Source: Paragordius varius
Taxonomy: Eukaryota; Nematomorpha
Length of the DNA: 64,000 nt
Assembly: GCA_964247055.1 (NCBI GenBank)
Contig: OZ176052.1
Span: forward strand, 7,874,001 to 7,938,000
Direction: 5' to 3'
Shown here: positions 21,911 to 34,500 of the stretch, piece after piece
How the letters are laid out: every line of letters starts with the position of its first letter
Position numbering within the stretch: the stretch's first letter is position 1
Program-made: the position numbers and the translations under genes
The notes under the pieces: generated by a model
What the model saw: only the letters and a program-made list of their open reading frames with translations
Databases searched by the model: none
What the model was told of the DNA's origin: nothing

Positions 21911-23614
21911 TTTGGCATAGTAAGTCCGGTTAACATTAATTGTTGTTGAGATCGCAGCATTTTTAAATTAAGTAATAACTCTGATCAGGAGGTGGATACA
22001 GTATAATTTAAATTTCTTTAGTTAACCCATTTAAACTATCATATACGATTATCTTTGCTTGCATATGTGTCTGTATTTGTCATTCAATGTTGATGATTTG
22101 AAAACATAAAAAAACATGTAAGATGAAACCGCAAATTTATATATATATATATATGTAGGTGAATACGCTTCTTTTCCTAAAAACACAAATATATTAATGA
22201 GACAGAATATATATATAGCATAACATAAAAACATTACTCTAATATATATAATATATATATTTATATAACAGTTACTCCATTTCCTTATTTATAATTATTA
22301 TTAATTTTACCTTTTACTTTTTTACTTACTTTCAATTTTTTATTTCTTTGTTGAATGACAAATAAGCATTTTCATTCAAATTTATCATATATAAAGACAT
22401 AATATAAAATAACTCTTCGTTATCTCTGATCAAATGGAATCATTTGAATCCGATTTTGCTTTTTTGTGTGATTGATTGTTAAATAACGACACTGAATGTA
22501 TATTGCAAAAGAAAATTTGGAACCCAAAAACCGGTAGATGTAAATTTGGTAGTGAATAAAACATCAAAAAGATTTGCAAAACACAGTCAATTTTAGATAA
22601 TTTTAGATGAGAAATGCATGTGCAAATTTTACCTTAAATCATGTAAAAGATTCACAAAATACGGAATTAACTGATTTACATCCGTATTCTATTTGTTATC
22701 TTATAAACTAATTCTATAAGTAAATGCATTAATAATTAATATCAAATTTCAGGCAATGCTTTACCAAAATATGGAATGAGAGTTTTATTTACCAGTAGAA
22801 TAAACGATAATAATAACTTTCAGATAAAAGGAAAATTTAATAAATAGTTTAGAAATATTTAAATAGCGGAATAAAAAATTCCTTTTCTAAAATTTTATTA
22901 CATATAATAATGCAAAAATGGTAAGATTATAAACATTTTGACATTTAGACCGTTATTTTATGCTATTTACATACATTTGTTTTTTGATAATATGGATGAT
23001 AAAATCAATCATTATGATTTTGGGTATTTAGAATATAGTATATATATCTAAAGATTTGAATAATTAAAAAATATTTTTTACACTTGATTATTTATTAATG
23101 TGTTTAAATAATTTTTAAAATTTATTATTACTAATAAAACGAATCATAAAATTAATTTTTTTTCATTAATATATATTTATATATATAAAATCGAATTAAA
23201 TTCGCTGCTATATTTAAAATTAATAAAAAACAATAATATAATAAATAATAATTTAGTTGTTAAGAATGTGAAAAGATTCGACAATGGCCTACATTCAACG
23301 CTCATCATCATATATCTATCTATATGTGCACATAATATATATATATACATATATATTTATAAATATATTTACTAAATATATTATTACAAACAGTTAAGAA
23401 AAAAATGATAAAATTGTAATATTAGTTAGACTAACGAACGGCATTTATCCTCTGATATAACTTACCCGCTTGTTGATAAGAAGAATGTGTGTATCATAAA
23501 AATATAAATACATTTTTTTTCATCTATTTTACTTTATCATCATCATAACTCATTTCATTTTTTTATCTTAGCATATTACTATTACCTGGTTGTTGGTTAA
23601 AAGAAGATTAGTTA

Positions 23615-23653
<39 letters not shown>

Positions 23654-24564
23654 TATTTCCTTTTTCTTTCACTCTCTTCCCCGCTAGTAAATAAAGAAAT
23701 AAAGAAATTATTTTACTAGATTATTTTGAGTTTTGGATTTCATTTGAATAACTCTATATTCATTTATATCTTAAGCAAGTTAAGCTTTGATTATAGTTGT
23801 TCCTTCTTTTGTACAAATAGAAAATTGATGAGTCGTTCCTTATCATAATCCCCAAAATAAGATTACAGGTATGAATACATGTAAATATCCTAGTTATTAA
23901 ATATTTTAATTCTCTTTTATGATAAAAGTCGCGCGTGTTTGATTGTCTTGGATGGGTAGAGTCTGCAAGAGATACCCTGTGCTGGCGGAGACGATCAATG
24001 AGCTATATAAATTTTAAGGTTGCCCTTAACCTTAATGTTGATAAAAATTAATGAATAATCATATCTAAGTTAGTCATATACACGGTTTACTGGTAAAAAG
24101 TAAATAATAGATTGGTATTTTTCAAAAAATGGAAATTTCTTGGACCTTTTTATCATACGATTTCTTCAGTTTAATTGGGAGATTTTACTGATGCGTACCG
24201 CCTTATCCAGTGTTGTTGCGCGCCTTGGTTTTGTTAGAGCGTAAGATTTAGTTTCCTTATTCCGTTCACGGTTTTAGAACATTCAAATCAATGGCCCGTT
24301 TAAACTGTCCGGACAATCACTACGATAACAAATAATAACAAAAATTCATTTGCAAAATAATTCCTATTTTCTTACCTTACTAAAAGTAGAGATCGCATAT
24401 TTAATAAATAATATTAATAGTTGGTTATTATGACTAAAAATGCAAACAAAGAAAAAATTTTAAACAATTTTTTATATTTCGAATCTCCATAGGCAATCCA
24501 TTGTCATAAAAAATTTATCTACCGCTATATCGCATTTAGCATAAACACGCGGCCCTTCAAAAAA
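21911..24564. other. Upstream region of the KLF gene, AT-rich, no gene seen
   Basis: Contains simple (TA)n tracts at ~22139-22154, ~22242-22263 and 23617-23649. A GC-richer patch at 23928-24000 and another at 24190-24330 stand out from the background, but neither gives a protein or RNA I recognise. Confidence 0.45.
23617..23649. repeat. (AT)n microsatellite
   Basis: About 16 perfect AT dinucleotides. Similar tracts occur at ~29659-29680, ~29738-29766, ~31128-31146, ~37290-37315, ~38681-38708, ~48488-48504 and ~55436-55453. Confidence 0.9.
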
Positions 24565-24755
24565 CAGTATGAGTAATTATAGATTGCTGGAAAGTTTTTA
24601 ATTATTGCTTAATAGCATATGCAATAAAGAGAATTATTATTGGCTATTAATAAAATGGGAAAAAAATAACTATAAGCCAATAATACTGCCCTTTGTTGTA
24701 TATGCTATTTAGCAAAAATTAATAACTTTCTAGCTATGTATACTTACTCATATTG
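24565..24755. mobile_element. Fold-back (hairpin) MITE, ~190 bp
   Basis: The left arm starts CAGTATGAGTAATTATAG and the right arm ends ATACTTACTCATATTG. The arms are inverted copies over ~85 nt each, sharing GGAAAGTT, TAATAGCATAT and ATTATTGGCT cores, with a ~20-nt loop. A related copy lies at 3265-3459. No coding capacity. Confidence 0.75.
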
Positions 24756-25789
24756 TATTCCTGCAGCTCGCGAGAAATTCCCAAAACAAAATTTTCTTAC
24801 CCCCGATTTAGCAGGTGATGTTTCCATAACAAAATATTTATAACCATATAAAATGTGGACATACACTATTGATTAATATATATGCAAGTTAGTTGTTTTA
24901 GCGAATCGCTCAACGATGATTGCCGTAAAACAATGCATATGTATTATTAAGTAAAAAAGAAACTTTTAAAGATAAAAATGAAAAAGTTAAAAAAACCAGT
25001 TTAAATGGGTTGCATTGCGTTTAATTACCTTACTATAAAAAAGATGAACCATATAGTTGACAGGTCCATTGTCCTTATTTTAAGCCTCATGTTTTTAGTT
25101 TTTGTTAAATTTTAATGTTTTTGATATCAACATTATTTATTGGATGTAGTTGTGTACAAATATGTTTTGATAGGCCATATAGAGGTGGATTTGCCTTTCC
25201 TAATGTATTGCTCATTTTCTTTTATCTGATGGATATGGTTCCTCCAGATTCGTCAATATAAATTTCTTGACAGTTGCAGGAGATTGCATAAATCCCTGAA
25301 AGTTGTTTTTTGAACGTCTTTGTATTTGGTAAAGTTAAACAAATTTTTAGGTGGTAAACTGTTCATATATATTGTTTTACGGCAAACATCGTTATGTGAT
25401 CCGGAAAAACAAATTACTTAGATATACGTTTTAATTGCCTATGTTCCCGTTTTCTTTTTGGTTAAAATTATTTTGAATATATGTATAGCGGTATAGACTG
25501 GATTTTTTATGACAATAGATGCTAATCCTATCCGAAAATTTAAAAATTGTTTTTAATTTTTCTTGTTTTATCATTTTTGGTCATAAAATATTATATTAGA
25601 ACTTAATAGCACAACATAAATGATTAAGCATTAATATATTTTTACAATATTTTCATGCTTTATATAGGGAATTCACTAACAATTTTATTCCCGACGTTAA
25701 TTTGATAAATAATAAGTTGTATGGAAGTTAAAACTAATGACTCTGACCAGTTAATGTTTTAAAATAATGTTACATTTTTTAACACACCG
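24756..25789. other. Unassigned AT-rich DNA
   Basis: No gene, clear repeat or signal recognised. Confidence 0.45.
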
Positions 25790-26530
25790 TAGAGCACAAA
25801 ATTTGGAATATCCTATAATGAAAAGCGAAATGGGCCTAAAAAGGGCATTTGCGACTATTACTTCCGAAGAAAAAGGCTGTTAAAAATATCGTTTTTAGTG
25901 GATGGTGATTGTCCATCGATTAACATGTGCGACGCGATTTGGAATATTGAAAATTTGTGATCATAATGTGAAAGAGAGTGGATACTTTGGTAGACCACAG
26001 AATTGCGAAAACGATAGGTTACATATTAGTTGATGACCTAACTCAGCGGCCATTCTTTACATGAAACACAAAAACAATCATTATGTCTGCGGTCTTTGGG
26101 AGGGACCAAAAAACTTGATAAAATGGTCCCCCATAATTAGAATGAACGTCAAATCGAAAATCTTAAAATGATTTGGATCATGTTTCAACGTCAAGAAAGG
26201 AGATCCATTTTGTATAGAATTGTGACGGGTATGAGTGCTGACAATATTTTATAAATTCAAAGCGGGAAAAATTAGGATTTAATCATGCCCAGCTGGTCCA
26301 TTTACCCCAAAGTCAGCCTTGGCAAGACAATCATACCTGTTGGTGTGACCAGAACGGTATTTTGTATTTAATAATTGGCACAAATGGGGCACACACTCGC
26401 AGATCAGCACTTCAATAATTTCAAAGGCGTTGGAATGGCTTTTAAATAGTTTTACCCCAAAGATATTTTCAGAGCGACCGAGAAAAGAATAGAAGCTGAT
26501 GAGAAATATTTTGGTCAAAACAGATGATGG
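25790..26530 (+). mobile_element. Mariner-family transposase relic 1
   Basis: Plus-strand fragments match mariner transposase in order: an N-terminal helix-turn-helix part near 25920-26020 (KICDHNVKESGYFGRPQN, equivalent to the ...ERSGRP box), then near 26180-26240 MFQRQERRSILYRIVTG, equivalent to LxRxxRxxFLHRIVTGDEKW. A degenerate stretch to ~26530 follows. Several frames and stops, and much of the catalytic core is missing; dead. Confidence 0.65.
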
Positions 26531-26683
26531 ATTTTTTTTAAATCAGGTATTTAAAATCGTCGTATAACTGTTGGTGAATAAAATTAATTGAATGTTATCC
26601 CGTAAACTACACCATATTAATCTTGGTTTTATCAAATATAATTATCAAGTTATATTGGAATATATCAAACCCAAACAGAGCCT

Positions 26684-26810
26684 ACTTCAAAAATTATTAC
26701 CTTGCAGCTCATATTTTTCGGCCATGTGATGAGAGCCGACAACATAGAAAAAGTGATCATGTTAGGCCAGTAGAAGGGGCTAGCGAGCGTGGCTAAACTA
26801 CGATATTTAG
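26684..26810 (+). mobile_element. LINE 3'-end fragment
   Basis: Translation gives LQLIFFGHVMRADNIEKVIM then LGQ, the YFGHVMR...LEKxxMLGKVEG signature of a non-LTR ORF2 C-terminus, as in the longer copy at 57690-58205. Confidence 0.55.
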
Positions 26811-28429
26811 TACAGATATAAAATTACAGCATTTTCAATCCATCAAATCGCATATATATGTATCAACAGGACGCTATGGTCCAGGGTGTCTTTACTGCCC
26901 CAGAGTTTGTTTTCAAACTATGGGAAATCCATTATCATCAAATATCAAGTATACGTTTACTATATAATTTTTAAAAAAAATAAATATTAAAGTTGATAAA
27001 GACTGAAAAGGATATTCTAATTCTGTGTAAATCCAGAAAATGCGTTAAAATATTTTTAATCTGTGGATCCAATTTTTATTGAGATCAGGTCTATAGTGAT
27101 TCAAACCAGCTGGACCCACTCAATTTTATAATTTATTTCTCAATGACCTCTTTGAGTTATTATGAATCGGCCTTTTTTTATAAGCAGTAAATGAGACACT
27201 TATTAATTAGATAATTGAAAAATAAAGTAAACATAAATTTTTGATAGTACTGAGAACTATATATATAATTATATATACTAAGTTCTCCTCCTCTTTAAAT
27301 CATTGAAGCTTAATGAATGGCTAAAATATTATTTAAATCTTTTTTTTACTAATATTTTGCCATTCTCGATTTAAATTACATATAATCGTGTGAATTGTAA
27401 AAAGTTTTAAAGAATTGTTAAAAATACATACAATAAGAAAATGTTTTTTCTTTTCATGAAAATGTATAAAAAGGCAATAGCTTTAAGAAAATTAACTTTG
27501 ATTTGAAATAAAATTCATATCCCCACATCTAATAATTCATAATGTTTACTTTACTGGAATTAAAAAATGTTAATACATTTTACTGTCACAAAGTCCGTTT
27601 GTTGTAGTTTTTCTGGGAACCTGCGCAGTTGTCCCTGAAAACTAGTGTTACTTAAATTTTAGTGAGAGTTTAAATTTGAATAAAAGTGTTTAAGGCGTTT
27701 TAATATTATTATTGTCATTTAAGCTTAGAGAAGATTTATACATGAGATATATAAAAATTTACAATCATTATTTTACGAAAGTAAAATAAATAAAAAAATC
27801 CTCAAAACCCTTTTAAATTTGATTCCATATAATCACACTAATTAGCTTTCATTCCATGTTTTCTTCTTGTTACTGTAAACTTTGTTTTTATATTTGATAA
27901 TTGTGTCACCTCAAAATTAATTAATAAAATTACATGGAAAATTCTTTAAAAAATCTTTTGTTCAATTAACGATTCAAAAAATTTTAAGAAAAACACTTTA
28001 ATTCAAAGGTTTTCTCTTAATCCCTTGACCCCGTATAATCAAATTTTTACAATAATACGCTAGTCATAAGTTTTTAAGGGTTTATCTAAAAGGTAACATC
28101 AGAGAAAAGTACGTTGATTAATTAATTATCAACCTTATTTTATAAAATAAATTCTGGGCTTCAGAGCGAGATTAATATAATTATATATTTATTTATTATA
28201 TTTCATTTAGATTAGTATAAACTTCATCAGATATCTTAAGCCCCTTATATATTTTATAAAATTTAAAGAAGCGAATCGAACCTCTCAAACCTTATTTTGT
28301 CCATCAGACATTAAACGACAAACACTTACAAGTTCAGCTCGCAAAACAACGTTTTTAGTTTATCATTTAGTAACGTGGGATTTTATGCCTGAAAAAGAAC
28401 TTTGTGGCATGCATTGCGAAAAGCTGCTG
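26811..28429. other. Unassigned AT-rich DNA
   Basis: No gene or repeat recognised. A short stretch near 27240-27290 (TATATATAATTATATATA) can form a small hairpin. Confidence 0.4.
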
Positions 28430-29200
28430 ATTGTTTGCTGGCAGCAAGAACATAAAAGTTGTGATAACATATAAAAGAGTGTAAAGTTTGAGAGTAATTG
28501 GTTGATGATTCAAAGAAGCATTACATGTATCACAAAAAACGATACCAGATGTCTAGGGAATTGGAAATGACCAATAAACATGGTAATCTTGTCCCACACA
28601 ATTTAATGAATGTTACATCGATAATTGCAAAGTGACTTGTGGAATCCTGCTTCAACGTCATGAAAAGAACATTTTTGCATCGAATTGAGACGAGTGATGA
28701 GAAATATAGTTTTATTTTGTAATTCTAAATCAAAATCGTGACTTTCACCGTGCCAATCCGGTACATCAACACCAATCGCTTAGACAAGTAGACAGTACTC
28801 TGCACCTGGTATGAACCAAAACGATATTTTGTGTTATGAACTTTGAACCGAGGAAAGTAATGCACAAGCTATTTCAAAGGATCAATTTAAACCATACATT
28901 AATCTAAAACTACCGGAATGGGTTGGAAGTCTAGGCAATCCATTTTGCTACATAATAGTGCCGCGACTCACACAGAAATCAGTAAAAGACACCCTGAACC
29001 GCTGAAATCTCCTGACCTGGTGCTATCTGATAAATTCAGCTTTAATGGGCTACATCACAGCGCAACATTTCAATAATCTGAAGTAAAAAATGGCTTGATG
29101 AATGAGTTTCCGTAAATGACGATCGGGTTCTAGCACGGAATTTGGATTTACCTGAGAAATGGGCAAACTGTATAAAAGCCGCTGCACAATTTTTAAAATA
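28430..29200 (+). mobile_element. Mariner-family transposase relic 2
   Basis: Plus-strand pieces in mariner order: LLQRHEKNIFLHRIETSDEK (28648-28708, first catalytic Asp kept), a WYEPKRYFVL block (28810-28840), SILLHNSAATHT (28938-28975, where families have LLHDNAR, so the second catalytic Asp reads Asn), SPDLVLSDKFSFNGLHHS (29010-29065, third Asp kept), then LPEKWAN (29150-29175). Frame changes throughout. Dead, less decayed than relic 1. Confidence 0.75.
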
Positions 29201-29735
29201 ATAAATAATTAATTTTCCAAATTTACATGGTTTTCATGTATATAACAAAATTAAATACACACGCATTCATTGATGGAATGCCCGATATTCATGAAAGAGC
29301 ATTTATTATTAGATACGAAATGTAATGGAAGGAAGAAGATCTATTAGTATATAACATTATTTTTTTAGAAAAAAATATTTTTTAGAGTATATCGATTTAT
29401 TTTTTGTGTAACCTTCCAATATGTATAATTCTGATAATTATTCATAATCGATTGATCATTACTATTAACACATAAATTATGCATACAACAATGATTACAA
29501 ATTTTTTTGTATATCATTTAGACCTTATAAAAAAACTCTACAACACAATCTAATACATTACGCGCATTAATAAACATTCAACGGATAATTTTCATTTTTT
29601 ACATTTTGCCAAGATTTTATAAAAATTGACCAATATAAATATTAAATGAAATTGTGGTATATATATATATATATATATATTAATGAGTCATATAATAGTA
29701 TTGTATCTTCTTTATTAATAAAAATGGCTGTGTTA

Positions 29736-29766
<31 letters not shown>

Positions 29767-31554
29767 GCTAAATGCTCACCAAAATATTTTAATTTATTTA
29801 ATTGATTTATATCAGCGGAATCATGAGAACTTTTTGAAATAAATAAATATTAAATTTTTTTTGGTAAAATGTTTGAAAGGTTTCTAAGGTTAATTAATTG
29901 CATTTTAATCCATACATCTAATTTGCCTGTTGCATTGGCGATTTCCCAAAGCTAAAAATGGCGAAGAAGTTTGACATGAAGATTTGAAAATTTTATATAA
30001 TTTAAATAATATTTTTTGAATCCACAAACCCTACAATGTATGTCTTAATTATTGTTTAAAATGTTGGAATTTAAATTCGCTTTTGGATACGAAATTACCC
30101 TAAAAGCTAATGAAGTGTTAAACAAATATATTTGGCACGGTTGTACATTTTCACCTATTTTCCATGCATGTTATTAGAAAAAATATTTACATTATATTTG
30201 TTAAAAATAGACGAAGGACCATGGTTGGTTATAGTATCACTAGAGGAAGGATTTACGAGTTAATAAATTACAATTTGATATTAATACACTGCTTTTTTAT
30301 ATCCTATATATATGTATATATATGCGACAAAATATATTGATTTATTATTACAATGATAACGTACGTGGTGTTTAGGATGCATGTTTGTATTTTATTTAAA
30401 TGTTTTGTGCAAAAAAAACCAACCAACTATAAAAAAAAATATAAAAAATATCCATCGCGAAAATTATATATCTATTAGCATGTAACATATCTTAAGGTGA
30501 CAAGCTCCCCTGGCTGTCCCAACTAATTTCATTGATGTTTGCATTTATTTTTTAGGTGTCTTATATTTTTTAGTAGTTAATTCATTACTATTAAACACAA
30601 GGAAGCTATACTTTAGGCACCTTTAGTTGTGTTTTCTTTTGTATTAAAGTTAATAGGCCGTTAAAATTAATTAGGCAAATAGCTTGCATTTCTTTTGTGC
30701 TAAAAGATTTCTTGTTTTTGCTCGTTTGGCGCGGCATTAAACCTAAAAATTTAGTTTTAACGGTGACGAAGATTTGAAAGTAGCCAAAAAATAATTGTAC
30801 AAAAAATTTATAAAAACCGTAAACTATTAGCGAAATTTGTGGCATTATGATCTTAATTTTCTACATTATTGACCATAATTTTAAAGCTCCTAGTTATATA
30901 TTATCTAAAATAATTGCTTTATTTCCTAAACATTATTGTAGTTTCATATTTATCAACCAATACAATGCTATAACATACCATATATTTCCGATAAACTTTT
31001 GTGGTGTGCGACACAGCGTATAAATAATTTTTCCAACCAAATTTTTCCATGTCATTCACTAATAACCAACCAACCACACCATTCATTATTTCATTCAAAA
31101 CAAAAATTTGACAAGCTAGGAAAGAATATATATATATATATATACATTAAACAAACATAGCAATGATCTTAAGTAAAATATTACCATATCCTCCCAATCA
31201 ATTGTGTCGTGTCTTTTTTGTCTCTTCTATATTTTCATTTAAACAATTGTTATTGAAGACCTTTCTTTAAGTATAATCTAATATAATATTTTTTTGTCGC
31301 GATTGATTCAAAGGCTCTAATTAGTATATCCAGTTGTCCAATTTTTTTTCAAATATAATATTTATATCGTATCCATCTATTCCGATATATATATATTCAT
31401 GCTTAAATATTATCGTGATAGAGGATTGCTGGGTATTTTTTCCAAGATCTCCTTTATTTCCCCCCATTAATATTATTAATCGTAAATGATACCATAAAAT
31501 TTTCATCTATTTTTTTTATTTATCCTAACGTAAATTTTTATCTATAATTGAAAA
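29201..31554. other. AT-rich intergenic DNA
   Basis: Microsatellite (AT)n at ~29659, ~29738 and ~31128; otherwise nothing recognised. It ends in the 5' region of the two-TM gene, where no clear promoter motif stands out. Confidence 0.45.
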
Positions 31555-34500
31555 ATGTTTACGACAATAAAAGCCACATCCCTCAGTACAGGTATGGGTC
31601 GGGATGACGAAAATAAACGGCAACAGAGAGGTATTTTTTTGAATTTTTCCTTTAAAAAGTACATCAGTCAAAAGTATTTAGAAAACTATTAATTTTCTAT
31701 TAAAATTTTATTAATTACCCTAAACTTAAACTCCTGATATTCGACTGTATAATTTAATTTTCATTTAAGATCATTTAACCAGATGGTATTGGAACCGCGA
31801 GGAACTAGGTTCGGTTTGAAAATCTATGTAGAGTTATTTTTTTATCATTCAAATGTTATATATATTAAATCATATTCTATGTATTGCAGATTGATTGAAT
31901 TATAGTTTCTTTCAACTAGCATAATAATAATAATTTATTTGTTAATCTCTTCCATTAGTGATTCAAAATAAAAAATAAGCATTTGTTCGCTGAATTTTGT
32001 CGTCCAAAATATTTCATTTTCATTTTGATAATGCATTTGCGGACCCTGTCTTACTCATGTATGGAACGAAATCAATTGTCATTAAAAGCATGAAAGATTA
32101 AAACATGAGTTGATTAAAATTTAATAAAGGGAAGTAATTAGAATTCTGATAGCAAAAATCAAATTTATAAATTAATTGCATTCTACTCATTTTATTGTAT
32201 GCAACGAAAATAACTTATATATAATATTTATTAATAAAAATTCTGATTTATAATGGTTGATTTTCACTTATTAAAAAAAGATACACTATATTGTTAAACT
32301 TTTTCTAATCATTTAATTAATATTAATGAAAAATTTTATTTGCTTTATGAATTACACCTGTGCAAAGAAAGACAAAAGGATCTTTTTCCTAATCATCTGA
32401 CATATACTTACCGCGTCTGTATGAATTTGTGGCATCCTTATATATAAAACCTATACATACTAAAAGCAGAAAACGTATATTTCATTGTTAAAGTATACAC
32501 CAGTGGTACTCACCAAAAAAATTTGACGGGCCAAATAAAATATATTTTTTTTTCGAGGGCCATGAACCTGAATATGGCAAATATTCCATAGCTATTTGAC
32601 ACATATGCACATATTTAACTCTAAATCAGCACAATTTTTGCGGATCGCATGTAAATCCAGCTTAAAACGCGTTTTGCACCATTTAGTTTAAAAAATTTAA
32701 ATATTTTGATAACATTTATTTTGATATTAACCAATAATTTTTGACAAATTCGGTTTCGCCTCATGACAGGCCAATCTTAACATGTCGGTTATTTGATTCG
32801 GTTAAGCGATTTATGTATGTATTCTTGACATATTTCATTTTCGAATATGCCGTCTCACACGTGTAAGTTGAGGGAAAAACAGTTAGGATAACTTGAGCAC
32901 ATTTTTTATATTTTCATATTTATTTGGCACATCTTGCCAAAACCCACATCTTTCTTCGCTACGATTTCCTTGAATATAGACTCCGAATTAGAATAATTTT
33001 TAGAATCTATCTATGATATGCGCCTGATCAAACCGAAATGTTTAAGTTGCTTACTATTGGATATATACATATGCCATGACAACGAGTTTTAAGGAATTTT
33101 TAAATATTTCTTTCTCGAAATTTGAACTCATTAGATAGAAATGTTAAATGATTGTCTGTTAATAAATAAATCTCCGCAGTAAATTCCATATTTTCCTAAT
33201 GAATCGTTTTAAATGTTGGAAAATATGGGAGTGTATTTATAAATCTTGTTTATATATTATTAATTTTTCTTCAAAAGCAAATATTTTAAAAGCAAATTGG
33301 ATTATTTTGCTCCCTTGAAGACTTGTATGTTAGTCATGTCGCAAAGGCAGGCTATTAATCAGAAGTTGTTTTAAACGGAGGTTTAATTCTCTGCCACGGA
33401 TGTGGTTAACAAGTTTTGCTGATGAATAAAGCAGGGAAAGGATAAAATATTTTGCAAAATTTTTTGTTTTTTCAAAGACGAATAAATTCTTTGTTTATTT
33501 CAATCATAGAGGGACAGCCATCTGTTCAGATCGAAACCGATTTCATAGATATACCATTATCATCGTAAAAAGTTCTAATTATTTCGAGAAAATCGATTTC
33601 TTTCGTGTATTCTTCATTGGTAAAAATTTTAAATATTCCTCGTTGATTATGTTGTCCTTACATATGAGGCAGGTAACAACATTTTTATTTAAAACGACAA
33701 AAAAATTTTCTTCCCATTCTTTTATAAAGGAACGATTATCATCGGATAATTTACGTTTTTTACCATTAGATGTCATCTTTTGAATTTATGTTTAAATATT
33801 ATGTAAATTTTTTCAAAAAATAGGAATATGATTTGAATTATCCTATAACAAACAGGTCGAAACTTAATGATCTTGATTTGAAAAATTTTTTATGGGCATA
33901 AGTTATTAAAAATGATGCATAGCAATGAAAAGAATATGTATATGGATGTTTGGGTGAAAGGCTTGCTTAAATACAAAAAGAATGGAACAAAAATTTCAAA
34001 ATAGAAAAGAAAATAGAATACAGAAAGAGAAACAACGTATGCCAAAATTTTAAAATCATTTTAATGTAGGGAAATTTTTCTACATTTCAAATTGGGTAAA
34101 AAGTAAAACGAAATTAATTTTAGAGAAAATAAATAATTAAAATAAGCGAATATTTGTCTATGTCTACATCAATAAAAAAAATAATTTAAGTATCAATATG
34201 ATCATAGGGCAATTTTAAAGCACTCTTAGGGCCGCCTGCGGCCCGCGGGCCGCGGTTTGAGTATCACTGAATCAGAAAGTTGAAGTTTTTTAATTTGCCT
34301 CATGATTTGATCTTTATTATGGAATTTATCAAATAAAAAAGTGCAACCATTTATTAAACATTCTTTAATTAGTTGGGAATCAGTAAACGGTTTCATATTT
34401 TTTCCTAGAATATAGCAAATTTCATACGAAGCTAATGTTACAGCTTTTTCCTGGGAAAAAGCTATGGCCATAATAGATTTTTCTTTCTCGTATAATTCCT

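Noticed and set aside
23928-24000. GC-richer patch considered as a snRNA or tRNA
   Set aside because: No match to U1-U6 signatures and no tRNA cloverleaf or T-loop GGTTCGANTCC could be found.
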